Source: Streptomyces sp. ISL-10 (lineage in GTDB: Bacteria; Actinomycetota; Actinomycetes; Streptomycetales; Streptomycetaceae). Taken from it: a DNA stretch of 62,421 nt. Under the pieces are notes generated by a model. It saw only the letters and a list, made by a program, of their open reading frames with translations, ran no database searches and was not told the DNA's origin. The stretch spans positions 1-62,421 of the forward strand of contig NZ_JAGGOJ010000038.1 in assembly GCF_018614575.1 (NCBI RefSeq), written 5' to 3'. The translations under genes and the position numbers were made by a program. This document shows, one piece after another, positions 45,396 to 55,500 of the stretch. Each line of letters starts with the position of its first letter. The first letter of the stretch is position 1.

Positions 45396-46541
45396 TCACG
45401 GCATCTGGGCCGCCGTGTCCCACAGTTGCGTGGGGCGGCCGCAGCGCAGGGCCTCCCAAGCCGTCCGCCGGTAGCAGCCGGCGACCAGCCCGTCCCGCAC
45501 CAGACCTGACGCGCCGTGCAGGTGGACCGCTTCACGTGTCACGTCCAGGGCCGTCTCGGCCGTCAGGGCGATGAGCCCGGCGGCCTCCCCCGGGGTGAGC
45601 CGGTTCTCGTCGAGGTCCTTGGCCGCGTCGCCGACCGCCCACCGGACCGCGTCGAGGCGGGCCAGGAGGCCGGCGACCCGCAGCCGCGGCCCCTGGTGCT
45701 TGACGAGCGCCTGGCCGAACTGCTGCCGGCCCCTGATCCGGGTCACCACGGCGGTGAGCGCGGCGGCGGTGATGCCGGCGAGCAGCGACGCCTGGTGCAC
45801 TGCCGCCCGCAGCCCCACCCGGGCCAGCGCCTGCTCGGCGGCGATCCCCCGCAGGAGAACGGCCCCGGCGGGAACGCGAGCCCCGTCGAAGACCGCGCTG
45901 GAGACCGCTCCGCCGCCGTGGTCGCGCAGCGACCGCAACGCGACCCCTTCGGCGGGCAGCTCCACCAGGGCGACGCACGGCCCGTCGGGCCCCGTGGCCA
46001 GGACGAGCAGCGAGCCGGGCGCGACGCCGGTGGCGAAGGGCCCCACCGTTCCCGTCAGGACGATGCCGCCGCTGTCCCCGTCCCGCTTCCAGGTGATGCC
46101 GGGCGGGACCGCGCCGCACGGGTCGGGCAGCCGGCCCGGTACTGCGATGGGGTGCTCACCGGCGCGTACCCGGTCCAGCAGGCCCTCGGTCGCCTCCGGT
46201 GCGAGCGGGCCGAGCCCGGACAGCACGTCGAGGGCGAGCAGGGTGTCGGTCAGCGGGAGCGGCTGCATCGCGTTGCCGGCCTCCTCGCAGACCATCGCGA
46301 GGACGGCCTGACCGAGGTCGAGACCGTCCTTGTCGATGGGGAGGACGAACTCCCAGGCGCCGACCTGGGTCAAGGCCACCCAGGCGCATTCGGCGGTGCC
46401 GCCGGAGTCGAGTTCCAGGCCCTGGCGGACGGTGAGGCGGAGCTGGCGGAAGAGGGCGTCCTCCTCCTCGCGCTCCCGCCACCGCTCGGCGGGTGCCGCC
46501 CGTCCTGCGGCCTCCTGGCCCGTCGTCGTGGAGTGTGTCAC
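45396..46541 (-). CDS. acyl-CoA dehydrogenase-family protein B
   Basis: This 381-aa FAD-dependent flavoprotein is of the acyl-CoA dehydrogenase family, with GQALVKHQGPRLRVAGLLA near 290 and HLHGASGLVRD near 345. The N-terminal and middle domains are poorly conserved and the FAD-binding loops are weak. The GTG start overlaps the stop of the paired dehydrogenase gene (GTGA). Adjacent, unequal acyl-CoA dehydrogenases often form alpha2beta2 heterotetramers, as in actinobacterial steroid FadE pairs; here the pair may desaturate an acyl or aminoacyl unit on a carrier protein. Confidence 0.85.
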   Translation of the reverse strand: MTHSTTTGQEAAGRAAPAERWREREEEDALFRQLRLTVRQGLELDSGGTAECAWVALTQVGAWEFVLPIDKDGLDLGQAVLAMVCEEAGNAMQPLPLTDTLLALDVLSGLGPLAPEATEGLLDRVRAGEHPIAVPGRLPDPCGAVPPGITWKRDGDSGGIVLTGTVGPFATGVAPGSLLVLATGPDGPCVALVELPAEGVALRSLRDHGGGAVSSAVFDGARVPAGAVLLRGIAAEQALARVGLRAAVHQASLLAGITAAALTAVVTRIRGRQQFGQALVKHQGPRLRVAGLLARLDAVRWAVGDAAKDLDENRLTPGEAAGLIALTAETALDVTREAVHLHGASGLVRDGLVAGCYRRTAWEALRCGRPTQLWDTAAQMP

Positions 46542-47728
46542 GGCCGTACCTCCGCCCCGGAGTCGAGACGCAGCCGGGCCAGCGTCTCCAGCATCATTTC
46601 GGCGGTGCCTCCGGATATCCGCATCCCGGGGGCTTCTCGCATCGCCGAGTCCAGTGGGTGTGCCACCCCGTCGACCGAAGGGTCGTCGAGGGTCATGCTG
46701 CGGTCGCCGTCGAGTTCGGCCGCCCACCAGGCGACCTCGGCGGCGAGCTCGGTGGTGTACCACTTGGCGGCCGCGGCCTCGTCCTCGTTGAGTTCGCCCC
46801 GGTCGAGCCGGGTCAGGACGCGGCGTACGAGCGTGCCCGCGGCGAGCAGCCGGGCATTGAGCTTGGCGAGGCCGATCTGGTCGTGTTGACCGGCCGCCAG
46901 CCGGTCGGCGTGGCCCTCCAGCCGCTCGACGGCGGCGCGGTACCAGCGCAGGGCCTTGACGTAGTAGTCGAGCCCCGTGCGTTCGAAGGCGAGGGTCTTG
47001 ACGACGATGGCCCAGCCCTGGCCGATGGTGCCGACCACGTCGTCGGCGGTGACGGCCACGCCGTCGAGGGTGACCTCGTGGAAGGCGTCGTCCCCGATGC
47101 CGGGGACGGCTCGGATCGTGACGCCCTTGTTGGCGAGGGGCACCAGGAACAGGCTGAACGCGTCGTCCTCGCCGCGGGCCAGGCAGAGTCCGTAGTCGGC
47201 GAGTCCCGCGAACAGGGAGTGGACCTTGGTGCCGTACAGCTTGTAGCCGCCGTCCCCGTCGGAGACGGCGCGGGTGGACAGGATGTTGAGGTCGGAGCCG
47301 GCCTGCGGCTCGCTGAAGAGGACGCAGCCGAAGGCGGTCCCGGCGGCGAAGCCGGGCAGGTGCCGGGCCTTCATGGCGGGGCTTGCGACGTTGAGGAGGG
47401 TGGAGCCGACGATCTGCACGGTCAGGGTGTGCAGCAGGTCGGGCACGTCGTGCATCGCCAGTTCCTCGACGAGGACGGCGGCGGCGACCTGGCTGACGCC
47501 GCGGCCGCCGTACTCCTCGGGCCACTGCGGCGCGAGCAGCCCGGCCTCGCCGAGCGCCCGGTGGACGGGGCGGGGGTCCCGGGTGCGCCGGGCGGCGGCG
47601 ACCGGTGCGGACACGAGGACGTCGTGGATCTCCTCGCGCAGGACGCGCATGGGCGTACGGGGCACGCCGTCGCCGGAACGGACGAGCCCGCAGTCGGCGG
47701 GTGCCCGGTAGAACTCGGTGGTGAGCAA
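46538..47728 (-). CDS. acyl-CoA dehydrogenase-family protein A
   Basis: This 396-aa flavoprotein is the better conserved partner: VLFSEPQAGSDLNILSTRA near 133 (the FAD/substrate loop), GQGWAIVVKTLAFERTG near 235, and MRISGGTAEMMLETLARL at the C terminus. The start is TTG with GGGAG upstream. It probably oxidises a carrier-bound acyl chain at C-alpha/C-beta. In clusters such as those for pyrrole-containing products, this family acts on aminoacyl-PCP. Confidence 0.87.
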   Translation of the reverse strand: MLTTEFYRAPADCGLVRSGDGVPRTPMRVLREEIHDVLVSAPVAAARRTRDPRPVHRALGEAGLLAPQWPEEYGGRGVSQVAAAVLVEELAMHDVPDLLHTLTVQIVGSTLLNVASPAMKARHLPGFAAGTAFGCVLFSEPQAGSDLNILSTRAVSDGDGGYKLYGTKVHSLFAGLADYGLCLARGEDDAFSLFLVPLANKGVTIRAVPGIGDDAFHEVTLDGVAVTADDVVGTIGQGWAIVVKTLAFERTGLDYYVKALRWYRAAVERLEGHADRLAAGQHDQIGLAKLNARLLAAGTLVRRVLTRLDRGELNEDEAAAAKWYTTELAAEVAWWAAELDGDRSMTLDDPSVDGVAHPLDSAMREAPGMRISGGTAEMMLETLARLRLDSGAEVRP

Positions 47729-47744
47729 CGGATACTCCCAGGGG

Positions 47745-49169
47745 CTAGCGGGTGGTGATCCCGGGGGCGGTGGGCGACTCGGCGGCTTGCCTCAGGACGT
47801 CCTCGACGCCGGTGATCAGCGCTGTCACGTCCTCGGGTGCGGCGGCTCGGCGGTTGAACTCGGCTGTTCCGCCGATCTCGCCGTCGCGTTCGACCAGGCC
47901 GATGCAGGCGAGGGTGGCGGCGGGGTCGGGGCTGTAGAGCTCCAGGTGGCGTGCAGGGGGGCCGGGTTGCTGGCTCACCTCGATTCCGGGGAGGCCGAAG
48001 GGCACGGCCGGGTAGTTGTGGAGGGCGAACAGGACGCTGTACGGCTGGGTCCCGGCGGCGAAGAGCTCGTCGACGGGAAGCCGCTGGTGGCTCAGCGCGT
48101 CGGCGACCGAGGCGCGGGTGCGTTCCAGCAGCTGCGCGAACGACGGGTCCTGGGCCAGGTCGATCATGATGGGGACGACGGTGGTGAACTGCCCGACCGC
48201 CCCCTCGAGTTGGGTGGCGAAGCGGCCCGCGGCCGGAGTGCCGACGACGACGTCGGTGCTCCCCTCGCGGCGGGCCAGCACCACGGCGAGGGCCGCGAGC
48301 AGCGTCATGAAGGGGGTGGCTCCCTGTGCGGCCCCGAGGGCGAGCCCCGTGTCGAGGGGGCTGCCGGGCCCGCGGTCCAGCCGCACCGGCACATGCCCCC
48401 GTTCGAACCCGCCGGGGGCGGCCTGCGCCGGCGGGACGCCGGCGAACGCGGCCCGCCGGAGCTCCAGTTCGGCAACGCCGTCCGGGGACGCGAGCCAGCG
48501 CTGCTGCCAGTCCGCGTAGTCGGGGAACTGCAGGTCCGGCGGGGCAAGGCTGTCCGCGCCGTCCCGGTACCCGGCGGCGAGGTCGGTGAGGAACACCCCG
48601 GAGGACCAGCCGTCGAAGAGCGCGAGGTGCGAAGCCAGGATCAGCACGTGCTCCTCGGGGCCGAGCGCCAGGAGCCGGAACCGGCTGGTGTCACCCCTCT
48701 CCAGGTCCAGCACGCTCTCCGCGCTCTCGGCGATCTGCTGCCGTACGGCTTCCTTCCGCACGGCGGGCGTGCGGTCGGTGAGGTCGGTGACGGTGAGCCG
48801 CAGGGTCGGCTCGGGGTCGACGCTCAGCTGTGGCCGGCCGCCGTCCGGGGAGTCGGTGATCCGGGAGCGCAGCGCCTCGTGGCGGGCGACGACGCCGGTG
48901 AGCGCGTCCCGCAGCCGTCCCCGGTCGAGGCGTCCGGTGAGCCGCACGGCGTGCGATCCTGTGCCGGCGCCCGGCCTGATGTGCTGTTCACGCCGGTGCA
49001 GCCGGGCCTGCAGGGCAGTGGCCGGGACCGGCCCCGCGCCGGAGCGCGGGGCGGGTCGGGCGGGGACGGGGCGGCGGGCGGCGAGCAGCATCCGGGCCAG
49101 TTCGCGCCTGGATTCCGGGAGGGCGGCGATGGCCCGGTCGACCCCTGCCTCCAAGGGGGCGGCCATCAC
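47745..49169 (-). CDS. stand-alone condensation domain with altered active site
   Basis: This 474-aa protein is a single NRPS condensation-fold domain without A or PCP. The HHxxxDG site reads HLALFDG (H181, L182, D186): the second, catalytic histidine is replaced by Leu. Later motifs are kept (DVVVGTPAAGR near 315, LPVDELF near 375). It starts in a GTGA overlap with the C-A-PCP gene. With that substitution it probably does not make amide bonds in the usual way. It could recruit another enzyme in trans, act as an X-like platform, or catalyse something else. A helical lead (PESRRELARMLLAARR) resembles a docking element. Confidence 0.88.
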   Translation of the reverse strand: MMAAPLEAGVDRAIAALPESRRELARMLLAARRPVPARPAPRSGAGPVPATALQARLHRREQHIRPGAGTGSHAVRLTGRLDRGRLRDALTGVVARHEALRSRITDSPDGGRPQLSVDPEPTLRLTVTDLTDRTPAVRKEAVRQQIAESAESVLDLERGDTSRFRLLALGPEEHVLILASHLALFDGWSSGVFLTDLAAGYRDGADSLAPPDLQFPDYADWQQRWLASPDGVAELELRRAAFAGVPPAQAAPGGFERGHVPVRLDRGPGSPLDTGLALGAAQGATPFMTLLAALAVVLARREGSTDVVVGTPAAGRFATQLEGAVGQFTTVVPIMIDLAQDPSFAQLLERTRASVADALSHQRLPVDELFAAGTQPYSVLFALHNYPAVPFGLPGIEVSQQPGPPARHLELYSPDPAATLACIGLVERDGEIGGTAEFNRRAAAPEDVTALITGVEDVLRQAAESPTAPGITTR

Positions 49170-52100
49170 GGGCCGTCCGGGTTCTGCAGGGACCTCAGCA
49201 GCGCGGCGGCCTCGTCGTCGCTCATGTTCTCGATCTGGTCGAACACCGCGAGCAGCCGGTCCTGCTCACCGGCCGCCTCCGCCTGTGCACTGCGGACGAG
49301 GTCGGCGAGCCCGGCGACGGTCGGGCGGCCGAAGAAGTCGGCGAGCGCGATGTCGATGCCGAACAGGGCACGGACCCGGGAGACCACGATGGTGGCCTGG
49401 AGCGAGCTGCCGCCGAGGGCGAAGAAGTCGCCTTCGACGTCGGGGCTGGACCACTCCAGCAGCGGCGTGAGGATGTCCCGGCAGATCTGCTCCTCGATCT
49501 CGTCCCGGGGCGCGGTGCCACCGGCGGCGACCTGGTCGACGGGCAGCGGCAGCGCCGTGACGTCGACCTTGCCGTGCCGGGTGAGCGGCAGCTCGTCCAG
49601 GACGACGACGACCGGCACCATGTAGCCCGGGAGCCGGGACGCGGCGTAGGCACGCAGCACTTCGGCGTCGACCACCTCCAAGGCGTACGCGCCGACCTGC
49701 TCGACGGTGACGTACGCGGCGAGCATCCGCTCGCCGCCCGCGGCCGGCTGGGCGAGGGCGACGGCCTGCTGGACGCGGGGGTGGCCGATGAGCACGGCCT
49801 CGACCTCGCCGGGTTCGATGCGGTGTCCGCGCAGTTTCACCTGACGGTCGGTGCGGCCGAGGAACTCCAGGTTGCCGCCGGGCAGCCAGCGCACCAGGTC
49901 GCCGGTGCGGTAGAGGCGTTCGGTCTCGGGCCCGTCGGCGTAGGGGTTGGTGACGAAGCGTTCGGCCGTCAGCTCGGGCCTGCCGAGGTAGCCGCGGGCG
50001 ACGCCGGGGCCGGCGACGCACAGTTCGGCGGGCACGCCGGGCGGCACCGGCCGCAGCCGGTCGTCGAGTACGAAGGCCTGGTGGCCGGGCATGGGGCGGC
50101 CGATGGGCGGGTTGCGGTCGTAGCTTCCGGTGCAGTCCATGAGGGTGACGGCGACGGTGGCCTCGGTGGGGCCGTAGCCGTTGACGAACCGGCGCTCCCC
50201 CGCGGTCCATTCGGCCACCAGCCTGCCGGGGAACGCCTCGCCACCGACGGACACCAGCCGCAGGGAGGGCAGTCCGGCCTGGTCGAGCAGGGGCAGCAGC
50301 GCGGGCGGCAGTTCCGCGACGGTCACCGCGTCGTCGCGCATGCGGGCCTGGAGGAGGGCGGGGTCACGGCGTTCGTCGTCGGTGGCGATGACGAGTTCAC
50401 CGCCGGCGAGCAGGGTGGTGAAGACCTCGAAGACCGAGACGTCGAAGGTGAAGGGGGCGAAGTGCAGGACGCGGTCGGCAGCACCGATCTCGTACGCCCT
50501 GGCGATGGTGCGGGAGAAGTGGGTGACCGAGCGGTGCTCGATCATCACGCCCTTGGGGGTGCCGGTGCTGCCCGAGGTGTAGAGCACGTAGGCGAGGTCG
50601 GCAGGGGTCGACGTCGGCGGCAGGGACGGCACCTCGCGCACGGGAGCGGTGGTGCCCGCGGTGACGAGTTCCAGCGGTACGGGCAGTGCGGTGGCGTCGT
50701 CGTCGACCAGGGCGTGGCGGACCTTGGCGTCGGCGAGGACGGTCCTGGTGCGCTCGGCGGGCGCGGCCGGGTCCACGGGGACGTAGTGGGCGCCGGCCTT
50801 GAGGATGCCGAGCAGTGCGGCGACAGCGGGGGCGCCCCGCCCGAGGCAGACGGCCACCGGGTCGCCGTGCCGGACGCCCCGGTCGCGCAGCCGGTGGGCG
50901 ATGGCTTCCGACCAGCGGTCCAGGGCCGCGTAGTCCAGCGTGGTGGCGCCCTGGCGGACGGCGACGGCGTCGGGCCGGATGGTGGCACGCTCACGGAAGG
51001 CGCTGTCGAGGGTGGTGGTCCAGGCGGCCTCGTCGAGAGGACCGCCACGGGACAGCTCACGGGCGTGCCGGGAGGCGGCCGGCTCCTCGACGAGGCTGAG
51101 CTCGCCGATGCGGAGGTCGGGATTCTCGGCCACCTGCTCGATGACGCGCCGGAAGGCGGTCAGGAGCGCGGAGGCGGTGCCGTGCCGGTAGAGGGAAGTG
51201 TTGTACTCCAGCGACAGCTCCAGGCCGTCGTTCTCGCCGACCAGGAAGCTCATGTCGAACTTCGCCGCCCCGTCGTGCAGTTGATCGACGGCGAGCTCGA
51301 CGCCGGCGGCCTCGCTCGTCTGCGTTCCCCAGCGGCCAAGCGAGGTGAACTCGATCTGGAACAGAGGGTGCCGCAGGGGGTCACGCGCCGGGCGGACGGC
51401 GTCGACGACCTGCTCGAAGGGCAGCTCGCTGTTGGTGAAGGCGTCCATCACGGTGCCCGCCGTGCGGGAGACCAGCTCGCGGAAGGTGAGGTCGTCCCCG
51501 ACCTCGGTGCGCAGGGTGATCATCTGGACGAAGCAGCCGATGACCTGCTCCAGGTCGGGGTGCGGGCGGGAGGCGCTCGCCGTGCCGACGACGACGTCCT
51601 CGGTGTGCGTCCAGTGCCGCAGAGTTGCGTTGAAGGCGGCCAGCAGTGTGGTGAACACGGTGGTGTCGGAGCTCTCGGCCACCGCGTTCAGCCGGTCCAG
51701 CAGGTCCTGTTGCAGGGTGAGCGTCAGGCCGCGGCCGTCGCCTCGTGTCTCGGGGGTGCGCGGGTGGTCGGGCATGACCTCGGTGGCCTCGGCGCCCGCG
51801 AGCAGCTGCCGCCATTTGTCGGCCAGTGCCCGCCGGTGCTCGGGGTGTTCCAGCTTGGCGCGCTGCCAGGCGGCGAAGTCGGCGTACTGGACGGCGAGTT
51901 CCCCGGGCTCCGGGCGCCTGCCCTGCGCGGCTTCGGCGTAGCAGGAGGTGAGCTCCTCCGTGAAGATACGGGTGGAGCCGGGGTCCCACACGACGTGGTG
52001 GACCACCCAGAGCAGGATGTGGCGGTCGCCCGCGAGGCGCACGAGGTGCGCCCGTACGGGTGGGGCGGCGGCCAGGTCGAAGGGCGCCGACGCACAGGAG

Positions 52101-52525
52101 GCGGTGAGTTCGGCCAGTTCGCCGTCGGGGTCGTCGCTGCCGCTGAGGTCGGTGGTCTGCACCCCGAGGACGAAGCCGGGGACGGGCTCCTGCCAGGGCA
52201 CCCCGTCGACCTCGACGAGCTTGCTGTGCAGGACCTGGTGGCGGGCGACGACCGCGTTGAGCGCCTCGTGCAGCGCGGCCCGGTCGAGCGGGCCGTCCAG
52301 GCGTATCGCCAGGGCGATGTTGTTGCGTGCCTTGCCCGCGCCCAGCCGGTCGACGAACCACATCTGTTCCTGCTGGAAGGAGGCCCGGGAACGGGGGCCG
52401 TGGTCGGCGCGCTTCAGTTCGCCTCGGTGACCGACGGGGGCGGTCATCTGGTTGCGCATCCGGCCCAGCAACCGGGAGCGCTGCCCTTGTGGCAGTCGGC
52501 CGAGCCGTTCGGCGAGGTCAGACAT
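49166..52525 (-). CDS. NRPS module C-A-PCP
   Basis: This 1,119-aa NRPS module begins with a short docking-like helix (MSDLAERLGRLPQGQRSRLL), then a condensation domain whose site is HHVVWDP near 178 (Gly replaced by Pro), an adenylation domain (TSGSTGTPKG near 651; pocket regions FDVSVFE and ELPPALL), a PCP (GGSSLQA near 1040) and a C-terminal acidic helix (FDQIENMSDDEAAALLRSL) that looks like a docking segment. I could not assign the substrate. It overlaps the C-A-PCP-TE gene by 8 bases and the stand-alone C domain by four. Confidence 0.92.
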   Translation of the reverse strand: MSDLAERLGRLPQGQRSRLLGRMRNQMTAPVGHRGELKRADHGPRSRASFQQEQMWFVDRLGAGKARNNIALAIRLDGPLDRAALHEALNAVVARHQVLHSKLVEVDGVPWQEPVPGFVLGVQTTDLSGSDDPDGELAELTASCASAPFDLAAAPPVRAHLVRLAGDRHILLWVVHHVVWDPGSTRIFTEELTSCYAEAAQGRRPEPGELAVQYADFAAWQRAKLEHPEHRRALADKWRQLLAGAEATEVMPDHPRTPETRGDGRGLTLTLQQDLLDRLNAVAESSDTTVFTTLLAAFNATLRHWTHTEDVVVGTASASRPHPDLEQVIGCFVQMITLRTEVGDDLTFRELVSRTAGTVMDAFTNSELPFEQVVDAVRPARDPLRHPLFQIEFTSLGRWGTQTSEAAGVELAVDQLHDGAAKFDMSFLVGENDGLELSLEYNTSLYRHGTASALLTAFRRVIEQVAENPDLRIGELSLVEEPAASRHARELSRGGPLDEAAWTTTLDSAFRERATIRPDAVAVRQGATTLDYAALDRWSEAIAHRLRDRGVRHGDPVAVCLGRGAPAVAALLGILKAGAHYVPVDPAAPAERTRTVLADAKVRHALVDDDATALPVPLELVTAGTTAPVREVPSLPPTSTPADLAYVLYTSGSTGTPKGVMIEHRSVTHFSRTIARAYEIGAADRVLHFAPFTFDVSVFEVFTTLLAGGELVIATDDERRDPALLQARMRDDAVTVAELPPALLPLLDQAGLPSLRLVSVGGEAFPGRLVAEWTAGERRFVNGYGPTEATVAVTLMDCTGSYDRNPPIGRPMPGHQAFVLDDRLRPVPPGVPAELCVAGPGVARGYLGRPELTAERFVTNPYADGPETERLYRTGDLVRWLPGGNLEFLGRTDRQVKLRGHRIEPGEVEAVLIGHPRVQQAVALAQPAAGGERMLAAYVTVEQVGAYALEVVDAEVLRAYAASRLPGYMVPVVVVLDELPLTRHGKVDVTALPLPVDQVAAGGTAPRDEIEEQICRDILTPLLEWSSPDVEGDFFALGGSSLQATIVVSRVRALFGIDIALADFFGRPTVAGLADLVRSAQAEAAGEQDRLLAVFDQIENMSDDEAAALLRSLQNPDGP

Positions 52526-55500
52526 GGGTTCCTCCGTTGCGGTGCAGGTCGGCCAGCAGTGCGGCAAGCCGGTCGGGCAGATGCTTGGCGAAGTAGTGGC
52601 GGCCGCCGGGGATCACGGCGAGCCGCAGGTCGGGGGCGTAGCGGCCCCAGGCGCGGTGGCCCTGCTCGAAGCCCTCGGTCGCGTCGTCGGCGTCGCCGAC
52701 GATGACGGTGAGGGGAGTGCGGAGGGGGCGTTCATAGCCTTCGGGCGTACGGGCGAAGAAGCGGGCGGCCTCGGTCATGTCGTGCCGGACCATCCGCAGC
52801 ACGGCTGTCAGGTCGCTGTCGTCGAGGACGCCGTCGAAGCCGTCCATGGCGGTGAGGTAGCCGACGAGGTCCTCGTCGCTGGAGACGCGCTCCATCTCCA
52901 GCGCGTACTCGGGGTCGTCCTCCGGGAGGGCGGCGGCGAGATGGAGGGCGACCGGCCGCAGGCCGTCGCGTTCGAGGACCCGGGTGGTCTCCAGGGCGGT
53001 GACGACCCCGGCGCAGTGGCCGTAGACGGCGAACGGTCCGGTGACGGTGCGGGCGATCTCGCGGGCGGCGAGTTCGGCGAATTCCCCGACCGGGAGCATC
53101 GGCCCGGGGACGAGCGGGTCGTGTCCGGGCGGGGACACGGCCAGCAGCTGGATGTGCGGCGGGAGGTGGGCGGCCAGGGGCTGGTAGGCGATGGCGTCGC
53201 CGCCGCCGTGCGGGAAGCAGACGAGGGTGAGCGCGGCGGGGCCTTCGGCGGGCCCCTGGGAAAGCCGGTGCAGCAGCCGGTGCGTGGCCCCGTCGGCGCT
53301 CGGGCCGCCGAGTTCGGTGACACGGGCGGCGAGGCCCGCCGGGGTGGGGTTGCTGAACAGGTCCACCACGCGCAGGGCGTGCGCCTGCCGCATCCCGTCG
53401 GCCACGGCCCGCACCGCGCGGACGGCGGCGAAGGAGTCGCCGCCGAGGGCGAAGAAGTCGTCGTCGGGTCCGACGGCCTCCAGGCCCAGGACCTCGGCCC
53501 AGACGGCGGCGACGCGCCGGGCGACGGCGTCGCCGGCGGTGGGAGGCGCGCCGTCGGTGATGGCAACGGCGACGGGGCCGGCGGGGTCGCCGTCCGTGGC
53601 AGCGGGGGTCGTGGGGCCGGCGGGTGCGGCGGCCTCGGGGCGTCGGGTCCGCGGCTCCGGCAGGGCCTTGCGGTCGACCTTGCCGTTGGGGCTGAGCGGC
53701 AGCCGGTCCAGGAGCACGAGTTCGGCGGGCACGCAGTGGGGCGGCAGCACGGTGCCCAGCGCGGCGCGCAACGCGGCCGTGTCGGGTGCGGCCCCGTCCT
53801 CGGGGACGACGTAGCCGATCAGGCGCGCCGAGCCGGCACCCTGGCGGGCGACGACGACGGCCTCGCGGACGCCGGGCCGGTCGCGCAGGGCACTCTCCAC
53901 CTCACCGGGCTCGATGCGCAGCCCGTTGAGCTTGATGCGGAAGTCGGTGCGGCCGAGGAGCTCGATGGTGCCGTCGGGCCGGTAGCGGGCGAGGTCGCCG
54001 GTGCGGTAGAGCCGCTCGGTGCGGCCGGGTTCGAGCTCGACGCGGACGAACTTCTCCGCGGTCAGCTCGGGCCGGTTGAGGTAGCCGCGGGCCAGTCCGA
54101 CTCCGCCGAGGTGCAGTTCGCCGGGCACACCGACAGGGACCAGCCGGTCGGCCGGATCGAGGATGTAGGTGTGCTGGTTGGCCATGGGCCGGCCGTACGG
54201 AAGCTTCGTCCAGGTCGGATCCACCCGGTCGACGCGGTACTCCACGGAGTGGATGGACGCCTCGGTGGCGCCGCCCAGCGCGGCGAAAGCCAGCCCGGGG
54301 GCGAAGGCGCGGAGCCGGTCGGGGTGGGTGACGGGGATCCAGTCGCCGCCGAGGAAGGCGGTGCGCAGCCTCGGCAGCGCGGGGCCGCCGGCGTGCTCGA
54401 GCTGGTCCAGGAGGAGGCCGAGCAGAGCGGGCGCGGAGTTCCACACGGTCACCCCGTGACGCTCGATCAGGTCGGCCCAGTGGGCGGGGTCCTTGGCGGC
54501 GGCCGGGTCGGGCAGGACGAGGGTGCCGCCGGCGGCGAGCATGCCGAGCGTCTCGTACACGCTCATGTCGAAGCTCGGCGAGGACAGTGCGAGGACCGCG
54601 TCATCGGGCCCGATGCCGTAGGAGCGGTTGAGGTCGAGCAGGTTGTTGACCACCCCGCGGTGCTCCAGCGCGATGCCCTTGGGGGTGCCGGTGGAACCCG
54701 AGGTGAAGATGACGTACGCCAGGTCGCGGGAGGTGACGGGGACCGCCGGCCGGGTCGCGGGCAGGGTCTGAAGGACCGGCCGGTCGGTGTCCAGCAGGAC
54801 CCGGACCGTGTCGGGGCCCAGCGGGAGCCGGCCGATCAGCTCGGAGTCGGAGACCACGATCGGCGGCGCGGCGTCGCGCAGCAGCAGCCCCAGACGCTCG
54901 GCGGGGTACTCGGGGTCGAGGGGGACGTAGGCGGCACCCGCCTTGAGGACGGCGAGGATCGCGGTGACAAGGCCCGGTCCGCGGCGCAGGCACAGCGCAA
55001 CGGTCCGGTCCGGCCCGGCGCCCGCCTCCGCCAGGTGGTGGGCGAGGCGGTTGGCCCGCTCCTCCAGCTCCCGGTAGGTGACGTTCCAGCCGCCGAGGCC
55101 GCCGCAGACGATCGCGGCGGCATCGGGGCGCCGGTCGACGTGCTGCTCGAACAACTGGTGCAGGCAGGCGTCCTGGGGGAAGGGCGCGCGGGTGGCGTTC
55201 CAGTCGTCCAGGGCCGTACGGCGCTCAGACCCGGTCAGCAGCGGCAGCGCTGAGATCGGCACGTCGGGCACGGCGACGGCGGCTTCCAGGGTGGTGAGGA
55301 AGTGGCCGAGCAGCCGGTCGACGGTCGAGGCGTCGAAGAGATCGGTGGGGTACTCCACGAGGGCGCGGACCGCGCTGCCGGTGTCATGGACGCTGATCAT
55401 CAGGTCGTACTTGGTGGCCCGGGAGGAGAAGTCGATCGGCTCGGTGTCGAGTCCGGCGAGGCCGGGCGCGGTGTCCGGGGTCTCGTCCAGCAGGAACATC

